Below are positions 43,883-53,275 of a DNA stretch of 64,000 bases, piece by piece. A program made the translations under genes and the position numbers. The notes under the pieces are model-generated. The model was not told the DNA's origin. It saw only the letters and a program-made list of their open reading frames with translations, and made no database searches. The stretch is from Haloarcula rubra (GTDB lineage: Archaea; Halobacteriota; Halobacteria; Halobacteriales; Haloarculaceae), in assembly GCF_019599465.1 (NCBI RefSeq), contig NZ_RKLR01000002.1:248001-312000 (forward strand). The letters are read 5' to 3'. The number at the start of each line of letters is the position of its first letter. Position 1 is the first letter of the stretch.

Positions 43883-44683
43883 TCAGGCCACGGCGACGCC
43901 GACGACGTCGGGGACGCCGAGCGAACGCTGGCGCCACCCACCGCGGCCGTCGGCGGTGGCCTCGTCGGCGGTGTCGACGAGGAAGGTGCCGTCCTCGGTT
44001 ATCGCGTAGGTGTCCTCGCCGTAGGTCACGTCGACGACCCGTTCGCGCACCGGGAGGTCACACGCTCGCCAGTCGCCGTCGACCAGTTCGGAGAGGCCGT
44101 CGTCGTCGGCCGCGTGGGTGCGGGTGTCGTCGCTCGCCACCGCGCTGTGGCGGCCCGACCGGACCTCGGTCCACTCGCCGTCGTCGAGGGCGTAGAGACC
44201 GTCGGCGGTGGCGGCGTAGCCCGGCGCCACGTCCGTCACGTCCGCGAGGCCGAGGCGCTCGCAGTCGGGGAGACGGTAGACGCCGCCGGCCGCCGCCAGC
44301 AGGTCGCCGTCGACGGCCCGAACGTCGGCCACCTCGCCCAGTGTCACCCACTCGCCGTCGGCGTAGCGGGCCACGCGGCCGTCGCCCGCCGCCAGCAGGC
44401 CGTCGGCGTCGTAGCCGACGGCCGTCGCCGGTCCGAATCCCGTGGTCGCGAAGCCGTCCTCGGTCGAGACCAGCACCGACTCGTCGGTGGCGACGGCCAC
44501 TTCGCCGTTCGCGCCGGCGACGTCACGGGCGGTACAGCGCCGTTCGAGACTGAACCGGCCGACCTGTCCGCCGGCCGTCTCGACCCGGGTCACGCCGAGG
44601 CCAGACGCGACGTAGGCGTGGGTCTCCGGCCGTTTCTCCCCGTACATCCGCTTCTCCGAGAGGGCGATGTCGTCGTCGCTCAC
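43883..44683 (-). CDS. HVO_0234-like beta-propeller protein
   Basis: A 266-residue protein of repeated short strands: EKRMYGEKRPETHAYVASGL at the start and repeats such as NGEVAVATDESVLVSTEDGF, DGLLAAGDGRVARYADGEW, GDLLAAAGGVYRLPDCE, GYAATADGLYALDDGEWTEV. This matches the haloarchaeal beta-propeller family commonly found behind hemL. GTG 44683 (MSDDDIALSEKRM) starts one base after the hemL stop; an ATG at 44716 lies inside hemL. Function unknown. Confidence 0.75.
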   Translation of the reverse strand: MSDDDIALSEKRMYGEKRPETHAYVASGLGVTRVETAGGQVGRFSLERRCTARDVAGANGEVAVATDESVLVSTEDGFATTGFGPATAVGYDADGLLAAGDGRVARYADGEWVTLGEVADVRAVDGDLLAAAGGVYRLPDCERLGLADVTDVAPGYAATADGLYALDDGEWTEVRSGRHSAVASDDTRTHAADDDGLSELVDGDWRACDLPVRERVVDVTYGEDTYAITEDGTFLVDTADEATADGRGGWRQRSLGVPDVVGVAVA

Positions 44684-44684
44684 T

Positions 44685-46022
44685 TCATATCGCCTCTTTG
44701 TAGGCTTCGAGGGCATCGTCTACGTCCTCTGCTGTGTGGGCATCACAGATGAACTGTGACTCGAACTGGTTCGCCGTGAGGAAGACGCCCTGCTCTTTCA
44801 TCGCGGGCCAGAACAGGCGCTCCCACCGCTCGGTCTCGGCCTGTTTCACGTCGCTGCCGTCCTTCGGACAGTAGTCGTACCGGGGGCACTCGGGCCGTTG
44901 CTGACAGCCACCCTCGCAGTGACCTTCGAAGGTATCGGGGCCGTCACGCGTGAAGACGACCTTGAACATCGAGTCCGTCCCGACGACGGTGTACTCTGGG
45001 GCCTGGTCTTCGAGGATGTCCTGCAGGCCGGAGCGCATCCGGTCCCCGAGTTCGTTCACGTGGCCGTATACGTCGTGTTCGGCTGCATACCGCAACGTCT
45101 CCAGCCCCGCCGCCATCGTCACCGGGTGGCCGGAGAAGGTGCCGGACTGGAACACGTCGCCGGCCGGCGTGAACTGCTCGATTATCTCGCTCTTGCCGCC
45201 GATGGCGCCGACGGGGAACCCGCCGCCGACTATCTTCCCGAAGGTGGTGACGTCCGGTTCGACGCCGAACTTCCCCTGTGCACACTGGAGGCCGCCGACG
45301 CGGAACCCGGTGATGACCTCGTCGAAGATGAGCAGCGACCCGTGGTCGTTACAGAGGCCCCGGAGCGTCTCGTGGTAGCCGTCGACGGGGTGGACGATGC
45401 CGTAGTTCCCGAGGATTGGTTCGGTGAGGACGGCGGCGATGTCGTCGCCGTGTTCGTCGAACACCGCGCGGGCGGCCTCGGGGTCGTTGAACGGCACCGT
45501 CAGCGTGTGTTCGGCGAAGCTCTCGGGGATGCCCGGACTCGACGGGTGGGTGTGGTCGCCCTCGCCCTCGACGAGGGTGGACTCCTGTGCGCCGTGGTAG
45601 CCGCTCTGCATCACGACGATCTTGTCCCGGCCGGTGTAGCCACGGGCGAGTCGCACGGCGGAGACGGTGGCCTCCGTCCCGGAGTTGACGAACCGGAGCA
45701 TCTCGACGCTGGGGACGTGGCGGGTGACGAACTCGGCGAGTTCCACCTCTACCTCGGTGGGCGCGCCGTACATCGGCCCCTCGGCGGCGTGTCGCTGGAC
45801 GGCGGACTGGACCTGTTCGGGCATGTCGTGGCCCAGCAAGAGGGGGCCGTAGCCCATCACGAAGTCGATGTAGCGGTTGCCGTCGGCGTCGACGACGTGG
45901 CCGCCGTCGCCCTTCTGGACGAAGAACGGGTACGGGCGGACGGCCCGGACCGACGAGTTCACGCCACCCGGCATCACCGACAGCGCGCGGTCGTACAGCG
46001 CTCGCGACTGCTCGTGGTTCAT
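44685..46022 (-). CDS. hemL: Glutamate-1-semialdehyde 2,1-aminomutase with a cysteine cluster
   Basis: A 445-residue PLP enzyme that makes 5-aminolevulinate in the C5 pathway. [20 protein letters not shown] is the standard N-terminus and the PLP lysine is K263 in [18 protein letters not shown]. Residues 369-385 form a cysteine cluster (C369, C373, C379, C385 in [18 protein letters not shown]), absent from bacterial enzymes and suggestive of a metal site. hemB, the next enzyme, is 14 kb away. Confidence 0.95.
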   Translation of the reverse strand: MNHEQSRALYDRALSVMPGGVNSSVRAVRPYPFFVQKGDGGHVVDADGNRYIDFVMGYGPLLLGHDMPEQVQSAVQRHAAEGPMYGAPTEVEVELAEFVTRHVPSVEMLRFVNSGTEATVSAVRLARGYTGRDKIVVMQSGYHGAQESTLVEGEGDHTHPSSPGIPESFAEHTLTVPFNDPEAARAVFDEHGDDIAAVLTEPILGNYGIVHPVDGYHETLRGLCNDHGSLLIFDEVITGFRVGGLQCAQGKFGVEPDVTTFGKIVGGGFPVGAIGGKSEIIEQFTPAGDVFQSGTFSGHPVTMAAGLETLRYAAEHDVYGHVNELGDRMRSGLQDILEDQAPEYTVVGTDSMFKVVFTRDGPDTFEGHCEGGCQQRPECPRYDYCPKDGSDVKQAETERWERLFWPAMKEQGVFLTANQFESQFICDAHTAEDVDDALEAYKEAI

Positions 46023-46209
46023 GCCGCTGGGTTCGAACGCTGTCAGAAAGAACCTGACGGGTCACGCCGCCCGACCCACAGGTACTGGACGAACACTGTC
46101 TGAAACTCGTGAAAGATAGACTTTCGTCAAGAGATAGCGTTTTGTATTGCCTCACCTTTCGGATAGACAGAGAAATGTTTGCCGAACGTGTTTACCTCTC
46201 GGTCCCGGT

Positions 46210-46225
46210 CGGACGGTCGTGCGCC
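46210..46225 (+). promoter_or_regulatory. GGACGGTCG-type motif before nasA (copy 1)
   Basis: CGGACGGTCGTGCGCC matches 14 of 16 positions of the repeat upstream of nitrite reductase, but lies only ~20-35 bases before the start, downstream of a TATA-like GTGTTTACC (46188-46196). Its regulatory role is therefore uncertain. Confidence 0.35.
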
Positions 46226-46245
46226 CAGCGGGCGCGTGGTGTGGC

Positions 46246-48321
46246 ATGAGCGACTGGGTCCCGACGACGTGTATGCGGTGTGCGGTCGGGTGTGGGCACA
46301 TGCACCGCGCCGCCGACATCGGGTACGGCATCGACACGGTGCGGGGCGACGCCGCCCACCCCGTCAATCAGGGACTGGCCTGCGCTCGCGGCATCCAGGA
46401 GAGCCGCGACCCCGACGGCCAGTGGCTCACGCGGCCGATGGTCCGCGACGACGGCGAGTTGCGCCAGACGACGTGGGACGTGGCGCTCGCCCGGGCCGTC
46501 GAGGGCCTGCGGGAGGCCCACGAGAGCGACCCGGATTCGGTGGCAGTCCTCGGGAGCGGCCAGCAGACCAACGAGGCCGCCTACGCCCTCGGGAAGGTCG
46601 CTCGCGGCGGCTTCGGAACCCGACTGTACGACGCCAACACCACGCTGTGCATGGCCAGCGCCGTGACGGCGTACTATCAGGCGTTCGGCAGCGACGCCCC
46701 GCCCTGTACCTACGCCGACATCGAGGACGCCGACCGACACGTGGTCTGGGGGGCCAACCCCGCCGTCGCCCACCCGGTGATGTTCCGCTGGATTCGGCAA
46801 GCGGCCGACGCCGAGGGCGTCGAACTCCTCACCGTCGACCCCATCCGCTCGGAGACGGCCGAGAACAGCGACCACCACGTCGCGCTCGACCCCGGCAAGG
46901 ACCTCGCACTGGCGCGGGCCGTCCTCGCGCGACTGGTCGAGACCGACCGCGTCGACGAGGCGTTCGTCGCCGAGGCGACCGACGGGTTCGACGAGTTGCT
47001 GGCGGCGCTGCCGACCGCCACCGAGGCGGCCGAGGAGGCGGGTGTCGAGATGGCCGAGGTCGACCTGCTGGCCGACGCGATGGCTCAGCGCGCCCTGCTG
47101 TACTGGGGCATGGGCATCAACCAGCACGTTCAGGGCACCGAGACGGCCCGCGCACTCGTCGACCTCACGCTGGCCTCGGGGAACCTCCGACCCGGTGGCG
47201 GCCCGTTCTCGCTGACCGGGCAGGCCAACTCGATGGGCACCCGTGTCTGCTCCTCGAAGGGGTCCTGGCCCGGCCAGCGCGCCTTCGGCGACCCGGACCA
47301 CCGCCGACTGGTCGCCGACGCGTGGGACGTGCCGGTCGACCGCCTGCCCGACGACACCGGGCCGGGGCCGGTCGGGATGCTCGAAGCCGACCCAGACGCC
47401 GTCTGGGCCGTCGCCACGAACCCCGTCGCGGGGATGCCCGACGCCGACAGCGCCCGCGAGACGCTCGCTGACACCTTCCTCGTCGCACAGGACGCCTTCC
47501 ACACCGAGACGACCCGACTGGCCGACGTAGTGTTACCGGCGGCGACGTGGGGCGAGAGCGAGGGGACGACGACGAACATGGAGCGGACCATCTCGCGGGT
47601 CCGTGCCGCGACGGAGGTCCCCAGCGGCGTCCATCAGGACCTCGACATCGTCGCGACCATCGGGTCCCGCCTGTTCCCCGGCCTCTTCGAGAGCACGTCG
47701 CCGGACCCGAGCGACGTCTTCGACGAGTTCGCGGCGCTCACCGAGGGCACCGTCGCGGACTGCTCGGGCATCACCTACGACCGCTTGGAGGACGCCCACG
47801 CCGTCCGGTGGCCGGCCCCCGACGCGGACAGCGCCGGCGGCTACCGGTACTACGAGGACGAGGCGGACGGCGCGGAGTCGTGGGCGTTCCCCACCGCGAG
47901 CGGCAACGCCCAGTTCTCGACCGGCCGGCAGAGCGACCTGCCGGAACCGACCGACGACGACTACCCGCTGACGCTGACCACCGCCCGCGAGGCCGACGGG
48001 TACAACACCGGCGTCCGCTCGCGCGACGGGGCCGCCGGTGACCTCGTGGCCCGCATCCATCCCAAGACGGTCGCGGCCCACGCCGACCGCGTGACCGACG
48101 ACCGCCTGACGGTGACCTCCCGGCGCGGGTCCGCGACGGTCCTCGTCGACGAAGACGAGGGCGTCCCGCGTGGGATGGTGTGGCTCCCCATCCACCACCC
48201 GGCGACGAACCGCCTGACGCTCTCCGAACGGGACCCGCAATCGAAGGAACCGCACTTCAAGCAGTGTGCGGTGCGTCTCGTCGCGCCCGACATCGAGGTG
48301 CCGCCGGCCGCGGCCGACTGA
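46246..48321 (+). CDS. nasA: Molybdopterin oxidoreductase, nitrate-reductase-like (NasA paralogue 1)
   Basis: A 691-residue cytosolic enzyme; no Tat signal. A 4Fe-4S site is at C9, C12, C16 and C46 (TTCMRCAVGCG, LACARG). SGQQTNEAAYALGKVARGGF, DANTTLCMASAVTAYYQAFG and VLPAATWGESEGTTTNMERT are bis-MGD-binding motifs of assimilatory nitrate reductases. ATG 46246 gives MSDWVPTTC; the phase is open further upstream but non-coding. It is convergent with paralogue 2, and 54 bases separate the stops. Confidence 0.85.
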   Translation: MSDWVPTTCMRCAVGCGHMHRAADIGYGIDTVRGDAAHPVNQGLACARGIQESRDPDGQWLTRPMVRDDGELRQTTWDVALARAVEGLREAHESDPDSVAVLGSGQQTNEAAYALGKVARGGFGTRLYDANTTLCMASAVTAYYQAFGSDAPPCTYADIEDADRHVVWGANPAVAHPVMFRWIRQAADAEGVELLTVDPIRSETAENSDHHVALDPGKDLALARAVLARLVETDRVDEAFVAEATDGFDELLAALPTATEAAEEAGVEMAEVDLLADAMAQRALLYWGMGINQHVQGTETARALVDLTLASGNLRPGGGPFSLTGQANSMGTRVCSSKGSWPGQRAFGDPDHRRLVADAWDVPVDRLPDDTGPGPVGMLEADPDAVWAVATNPVAGMPDADSARETLADTFLVAQDAFHTETTRLADVVLPAATWGESEGTTTNMERTISRVRAATEVPSGVHQDLDIVATIGSRLFPGLFESTSPDPSDVFDEFAALTEGTVADCSGITYDRLEDAHAVRWPAPDADSAGGYRYYEDEADGAESWAFPTASGNAQFSTGRQSDLPEPTDDDYPLTLTTAREADGYNTGVRSRDGAAGDLVARIHPKTVAAHADRVTDDRLTVTSRRGSATVLVDEDEGVPRGMVWLPIHHPATNRLTLSERDPQSKEPHFKQCAVRLVAPDIEVPPAAAD

Positions 48322-48375
48322 CCCGACGCCTCGGGAGCGGGAGTTCTCGGCCACGCGGTGGCGAACGGCGACCGC

Positions 48376-50478
48376 TCAGTCGTCGCCGTACGTGCCCGTC
48401 CGAGGGAGGCCGCTCCGGGTCACCGTCGTGGAGGTGTCCGGCGACGACAACCTGACGGCACACTGCTTGTAGTTCGGTTCCTTCGACTCGGTGTCGACGA
48501 CCGGCAGGGTCAGTTCGTTGACCGCGGGGTTGTGGACGTCCATCCAGATGGCACCGGGTGGGATGCTGTCGTCCGGCGCGAGGTCGACGGTCACGCGCGC
48601 CCGGCGCGACTCGACGACGGTCCGACCACGGTCGAGTAAGTCGATGTACTGGCCGGCCGTCTCGGGGTGGATGCGCGCCGTCGGGACCCCACCGCCCTCC
48701 TTCCGGGTCCGGACACCCGTGTTGTACGCCTCGGCCCGGCGGCCGGTCGTCAGGAGGAGCGGATAGGCCGCGTCGGTCGGTTCCGGGAGTCCGTCGAACG
48801 TCGCCGTCCTGAATTGGGCGTTGCCCGAGTCGGTCGGGAACGACCAGTCGCCGTCGTCGTAGTAGCGGTAGCCGCCCTGCGTGGACGTGTCCGGGGCCGG
48901 CCACCGGACGGCCAGTTCCGCGTCGAGGCGGTCGTAGGTGATGCCCGAGCAGTCCGCCCGCGTCCCCGCGGTCAGGTCGCGAATCTCGTCGAACACCGCC
49001 TCGGGGTCCAGCGTCGGTTCCGGGAACAGGGCGTCGTCGACGCGGTTCCCGACGGCGGCGATGATGTCGATGTCCTGCCGGACGGTGTCGACGACGTCGC
49101 TCACGGCGGTCACTCTGGAGACGCGCCGCTCCATGTTCATCGTCGTCCCCTCCGTCTCGCCCCACGTCGCCGCCGGCAGGACGACGTCGGCGTGTTCGAC
49201 CGTCTCCGAGCGGAACGCGTCCTGTGCGACCAGAAAGACGTCGTCGAGCGACCGCGTGACGTTGCTGGCGTCGGGCATCCCCGCGACGGGGTTCGTGGCG
49301 ACCGTCCAGCAGATGTCGACGTTACCCCGGTTCATCTGGTCGACGATGCCGACCGGACCGGGGCCGGACGACTCGGGCAACCGACCGAGCGGGACGCCCC
49401 ACGTCTCGGCGACGGCCTCCCGGTGTTCCTTCTCGGTGAACGGCCGGTGGCCGGGCCACGTGTCTTTCGAGGCGACCACGCGCGCCCCCATCGAGTTGGC
49501 CTGTCCGGTCAGCGAGAACGGGCCGGACCCCGGGCCCACGTTGCCCGTTGCGAGACACAGGTTGACGAGCATCCGAGCGGCGTCGGTCCCGTTGGCACTC
49601 TGGTTGACGCCCATCCCCCAGTACAACAGCGTCGGGTCGGCGAACGCCGCGGCCAGCGTCTCGACCGTGTCGGTGTCGACGCCGGCCGTGCTCGCCGCGG
49701 CGTCGACGTCCGGGAGCGACGCCACCAACTCGTCGAAGCCGTCGGTGTGGTCGTCGACGAACGCCCGGTCGACGCCGTCGGTGTCGACGACGTGGGCGAG
49801 GACCGCCCGAGCGAGTTCGAGGTCGGTGCCGGGTTCGAGCTGGACGAACTGGTCGGCGTCGACCGCCGTCTCGCTCTCGACGGGGTCGACCACGACGAGT
49901 CGGCTGTCGTCGTCGCCGGCGCTGTCGAGAATCCAGCGGTACAGCACGGGGTGGGCCGCGGCGGGGTTGGCCCCCCAGACGACGTGTGTCTTCGCCTCGG
50001 GGACGTCGTCGTAGGTCGGCGGCGGGGCGTCGCTGCCGAAGGCGTCGTAGTACGCGGCCACCGCCGAGGACATGCACAGCGTCGTGTTGGCGTCGAAGTG
50101 TTTGGTGCCGATACCACCGCGGGCGAGTTTGCCGAGCGCGTAGGCGGCCTCGTTGGTCTGTTGCCCGCTCCCGAGGACCGCCACCGAATCCGGGTCCTCG
50201 GCTATCGCCTGGATGAGTTCCGTGGCGACGAGGCCGAGCGCCGTCTCCCAGGACGTGGGTCTGAGCGTGTCTCCCCGGCGGACCAGCGGTTCCGTGAGCC
50301 ACTCGCCCGCCGGGTCCGCCGTCTCCCTGATGCCGCGCTCGCAGGAGAGTCCCCTGGTCCCGGGGTGGTCGTAGTCGCCTCGCACCTTGTCGACGCCGTA
50401 CCCCTCGTCGACGCCGCGCTGCTGCTGGCCACAGCCGACCGCACACCGCATGCACGTGGTCGGTTTCCAGTAGGTCAT
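48376..50478 (-). CDS. nasA: Molybdopterin oxidoreductase, nitrate-reductase-like (NasA paralogue 2)
   Basis: A 700-residue protein with identical layout to paralogue 1: Cys at 9, 12, 16 and 46, SGQQTNEAAYALGKLARGGI, DANTTLCMSSAVAAYYDAFG, and VLPAATWGETEGTTMNMERR. It is divergent from the nitrate transporter, with dyads in the shared 590-bp spacer. By this linkage it is the likelier housekeeping assimilatory nitrate reductase. Start ATG 50478 (MTYWKPTTC). Confidence 0.85.
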   Translation of the reverse strand: MTYWKPTTCMRCAVGCGQQQRGVDEGYGVDKVRGDYDHPGTRGLSCERGIRETADPAGEWLTEPLVRRGDTLRPTSWETALGLVATELIQAIAEDPDSVAVLGSGQQTNEAAYALGKLARGGIGTKHFDANTTLCMSSAVAAYYDAFGSDAPPPTYDDVPEAKTHVVWGANPAAAHPVLYRWILDSAGDDDSRLVVVDPVESETAVDADQFVQLEPGTDLELARAVLAHVVDTDGVDRAFVDDHTDGFDELVASLPDVDAAASTAGVDTDTVETLAAAFADPTLLYWGMGVNQSANGTDAARMLVNLCLATGNVGPGSGPFSLTGQANSMGARVVASKDTWPGHRPFTEKEHREAVAETWGVPLGRLPESSGPGPVGIVDQMNRGNVDICWTVATNPVAGMPDASNVTRSLDDVFLVAQDAFRSETVEHADVVLPAATWGETEGTTMNMERRVSRVTAVSDVVDTVRQDIDIIAAVGNRVDDALFPEPTLDPEAVFDEIRDLTAGTRADCSGITYDRLDAELAVRWPAPDTSTQGGYRYYDDGDWSFPTDSGNAQFRTATFDGLPEPTDAAYPLLLTTGRRAEAYNTGVRTRKEGGGVPTARIHPETAGQYIDLLDRGRTVVESRRARVTVDLAPDDSIPPGAIWMDVHNPAVNELTLPVVDTESKEPNYKQCAVRLSSPDTSTTVTRSGLPRTGTYGDD

Positions 50479-51069
50479 CTGTCGAGACGGGCCGTCCCTC
50501 GTCCCGTCCACGGGAACCGGGCCCGCGGACGGTCGGCGTGGGTGCGTCGCGGTTGGGTTTGACGTTCGTACATTATTCTGCCGTCTCCTCTCTGTCTTCT
50601 CTCATAAGTGCGCACAATCGACGGCGATTTATCGATTCTATTATCGTGCAACTGCACGAATAACGCTTTCGTTGCACGAAAATATCGGCACTCGCGCCGC
50701 CGAGTATATGTCCCGGTTCGACGCCGAAAGCGAGCGAGACAGCGTATATAGACACTTTGGACTGCGAAATAATTCGAGAAACTGCGCTGCCGACGCGACG
50801 GATTGACGATTGCACAGTTGGACCGCCGTCTTTGCTGGTGTTACGAAAAAACGCTCGTCGCAGCGAGACAGAGCCGTCCGGATTGGTGGGATGTGCGCGT
50901 AGGAGCAGAAAGTTACGATTTTGTAAACGGATAGGGTTATTATCTCGTGTTCGTTACGACATTCTGTATCAATGTGTGCGAACGTCAGAGAAAAGCGAAG
51001 TAAAGTTCATGAAGTACAAGCAGAATCGGTCGGAAGTGGACAGCCGACCACGTCTGCGGAGGTGGCCTC
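50479..51069. other. Divergent control region between nasA (copy 2) and the nitrate transporter
   Basis: About 590 bases, AT-richer than its surroundings, with two TGCACGAA dyads (listed separately), a GGACGGTCG word at 50527-50535, and TATA-like GTATATAGA (50743-50751) and GTTATTATC (50936-50944). Short open phases here have no family resemblance. A long leader for the transporter transcript is possible. Confidence 0.55.
50644..50681. promoter_or_regulatory. Paired dyads with TGCACGAA half-sites
   Basis: TCGTGCA-AC-TGCACGA (50644-50659, 7-bp arms) and TTTCGT-TGC-ACGAAA (50667-50681, 6-bp arms). The half-site TGCACGAA occurs at 50653 and 50673, exactly 20 bases apart, i.e. on the same face of the helix. 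They lie 166-203 bases upstream of nasA copy 2. A regulator-binding pair is likely. Confidence 0.6.
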
Positions 51070-52392
51070 ATGGGACTGATTCGGATGACGAAGTACCGGA
51101 CGCTGCTGCTGGCGACTATCGGGTTCAACTTCTCCTTTCTCATCTGGTTCTCGTTCGCCCCGTTCACCGGGCCGATGGCCGAGGAGTTCGGTCTGACGAC
51201 GGCGGAGATCGGCATCCTCGCCAGTTCGGCCATCTGGATGGCGCCGTTCGGCCGGATGCTCACGGGGTGGCTCTCCGACAAGTTCGGCGCGCCGACCATC
51301 TTCGCCATCGTGCTGGCGTACGTCGGCGTGTTCTCGATGGCGAGCGCGTTCATCGAGACGTACTCGCTGTTCTTCGCCACCCGCATCATCGTCGCGACGG
51401 CGGGCATCACGTTCGTCATCGGCATCCAGCACGTCGCCGAGTGGTGGGAGGAGGAGAACCTCGGTCTCGCCGAGGGCATCTACGCCGGCGTCGGCAACGC
51501 CGGTGCCGCGGGCGGGGCACTCGTCCTCCCGCGCGTGTTCGGCAGTGGCTGGAGCGGCCCGCTGTTCTCGACGAACTGGCGCGCGGCCTTCTTCTACACC
51601 GGCGTCGTCTCCATCTTCCTCGCTATCGCGTACTACACGCTCGGCGAGGCCGCGAAGAGCGAGGAGAAACGGCAGGCCACGAAAGACAACGCGAGCTTCA
51701 AGGACTGGATTCACACGGCCACGCGCTACGGCACCGTCGTCCTCGCGCTGGCGTACATCATGTCCTTCGGCCTCGAACTGTCGATGAACGGCTGGCTCGC
51801 GACCTACTACCGCGAGGCGTTCAACCAGAACAACCTCGTGCTCGCGAGCACGTTCGCCGCCACCTTCTCCATCGCCGCCGGCCTGCTCCGGCCTATCGGC
51901 GGCTACGTCAGCGACGTGCTCGCTCGCAAGGAGATGGACATCCTACCGTTCTTCCACGGCCGCTACCGCGAGCAGTGGACGTTCGTCACGCTGTGTTTCA
52001 TCGTCGTGACGATGTTCGGGATGACGCTGGCCGGGCTCTCGGGCGTCCTGCTGAACGCCGTCGTCGTCGGCTTCCTCGTCGGCACGGCCTGTGCCTTCGC
52101 CGAGGGCTCCATCTTCGCGATGGTCCCCTCGATGTTCCCCAACAGTTCCGGTGCGGTCGCGGGCGTCGTCGGCGGCGTCGGCACGGTCGGTGGCATCCTC
52201 TACCCGCTTGTCTACTCCGCCCCGTGGCTGGCGAACCTCCACCTCGGCTACTCCATCGTGGGGGCGTCGATGATTCCCATCGTCCTGCTGGCCGCGTGGG
52301 TGTTCCGCCCGGAAGTCGCGAAAGTCGCCAACACGGCCGGCTTTGTCGGCGACAGCAGCGGGACGGAGGCGGTGGCGTCCGGAGACGACTGA
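51070..52392 (+). CDS. narK: NarK-type nitrate/nitrite MFS transporter
   Basis: A 440-residue membrane protein with about twelve spans. [20 protein letters not shown], the loop motif [19 protein letters not shown], and the nitrate-signature-like [20 protein letters not shown] are typical of the nitrate porter family (NasB in haloarchaea). ATG 51070 is preceded by GGAGGTGG. Its stop overlaps mobA (TGATG), giving an operon narK-mobA, followed by the nitrite reductase gene. Confidence 0.88.
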   Translation: MGLIRMTKYRTLLLATIGFNFSFLIWFSFAPFTGPMAEEFGLTTAEIGILASSAIWMAPFGRMLTGWLSDKFGAPTIFAIVLAYVGVFSMASAFIETYSLFFATRIIVATAGITFVIGIQHVAEWWEEENLGLAEGIYAGVGNAGAAGGALVLPRVFGSGWSGPLFSTNWRAAFFYTGVVSIFLAIAYYTLGEAAKSEEKRQATKDNASFKDWIHTATRYGTVVLALAYIMSFGLELSMNGWLATYYREAFNQNNLVLASTFAATFSIAAGLLRPIGGYVSDVLARKEMDILPFFHGRYREQWTFVTLCFIVVTMFGMTLAGLSGVLLNAVVVGFLVGTACAFAEGSIFAMVPSMFPNSSGAVAGVVGGVGTVGGILYPLVYSAPWLANLHLGYSIVGASMIPIVLLAAWVFRPEVAKVANTAGFVGDSSGTEAVASGDD

Positions 52393-52976
52393 TGCGCAGT
52401 GGCGTCGTCCTCGCGGGCGGCTACTCGACCCGCTTCGGTGCCGAAGACAAGGCGACGGCGGAACTTGACGGGACGCCGCTCGTCCGCCGCGTCGTCGACC
52501 GAATCGACCCTGCCGTCGACGAGGTGGTGGTCAACTGCCGACGCGGACAGCGCGCGGCCATCGCCGATGCACTGGCTGGCCACGACTACCGCCTCGCCGT
52601 CGACCCCGTCCCCGACGGCGGCCCGGTCGCCGGCGTCCGCGCTGGCTGTCGGATCGCCCGCGGGCGGGAGACGTTCGTCACGGCCTGTGACATGCCCTTC
52701 GTCCGACCGCGGCTGGCCGAACGGCTGTTCGAGGCCAGCGAGGACGACGGAGCCGTCCCCCGTATCGGTGGGCGCCTCCGACCGCTCGCGGCCGTCTACG
52801 ACACGCGGGCCGCCGTCGAGGCCGCGGACACCACGCTCGGACTGGGGTCGGGTGCGCTCAGGGTCCTGCTCGACCGCCTGACGATGACGGTCGTGCCCGG
52901 CCCCGCGCCGGCACGTGCCGTCAGCGACATCGACACTCGCGCCGGCCTGCGGGCCGCCGAGTCCCAGTCGACGTGA
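52392..52976 (+). CDS. mobA: Molybdenum cofactor guanylyltransferase
   Basis: A 194-residue nucleotidyltransferase that would attach GMP to molybdopterin for the nitrate reductases (NasC in haloarchaeal nas clusters). VVLAGGYSTRFGAEDKATAE is the GTP-binding signature, with DPVPDGGPVAGVRAG and FVTACDMPFVRPRL following. ATG 52392 overlaps the narK stop. Confidence 0.87.
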   Translation: MRSGVVLAGGYSTRFGAEDKATAELDGTPLVRRVVDRIDPAVDEVVVNCRRGQRAAIADALAGHDYRLAVDPVPDGGPVAGVRAGCRIARGRETFVTACDMPFVRPRLAERLFEASEDDGAVPRIGGRLRPLAAVYDTRAAVEAADTTLGLGSGALRVLLDRLTMTVVPGPAPARAVSDIDTRAGLRAAESQST

Positions 52977-53040
52977 CCGACCCGTCGTCGCTCTCGTCGT
53001 TTCCCGTCCTGCGTCGGTTCCGTCACCACCCGAGCGGTTT

Positions 53041-53136
53041 TGGACGGTCGTCCGCCCCAGCAGGGGGAATGTTACGTTCGTCAAAGTCGCCGTCCTCACT
53101 CCGCATCCACGGGGCCGTTCTGGACGGTCGTCCGCC
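53041..53136 (+). promoter_or_regulatory. Duplicated dyad TGGACGGTCGTCCGCC upstream of nitrite reductase
   Basis: Exact 16-mers at 53041-53056 and 53121-53136, each holding the dyad GGACG-GT-CGTCC. Each is followed 12 bases later by a similar word (AATGTTACGTTCGTCAA and AATGGCTATTTTGTCAA), so the whole unit of about 50 bp is duplicated at an 80-bp offset. The second copy lies ~140-155 bases before the nitrite reductase start. A TATA-like CCGTTTTAGGG is at 53170-53180. Confidence 0.65.
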
Positions 53137-53228
53137 GGAGCGGTCGTAATGGCTATTTTGTCAAGGACTACCGTTTTAGGGTTCTAGATGCAACGACAAA
53201 ACGTGAATTAGCGGACGTTCGACAATAT

Positions 53229-53273
53229 ATGAACGACAAAAGTAAACGAACTTTCGTAACCGAGGGAGTCTGA
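53229..53273 (+). CDS. Possible 14-codon leader peptide before nitrite reductase
   Basis: ATG AAC GAC AAA begins MNDKSKRTFVTEGV and stops 2 bases before the nitrite reductase ATG, in a different phase. If the transcript starts at the TATA near 53175, this would be a translated leader; if CAATATATG (53223-53231) is itself the TATA box, it is not translated. Confidence 0.3.
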   Translation: MNDKSKRTFVTEGV

Positions 53274-53275
53274 CC

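Noticed and set aside
50573-50815. An 80-residue minus-strand frame in the nasA-narK spacer
   Set aside because: It covers the dyads and AT-rich promoter DNA, and is rich in Ser/Arg/Ile unlike host proteins.
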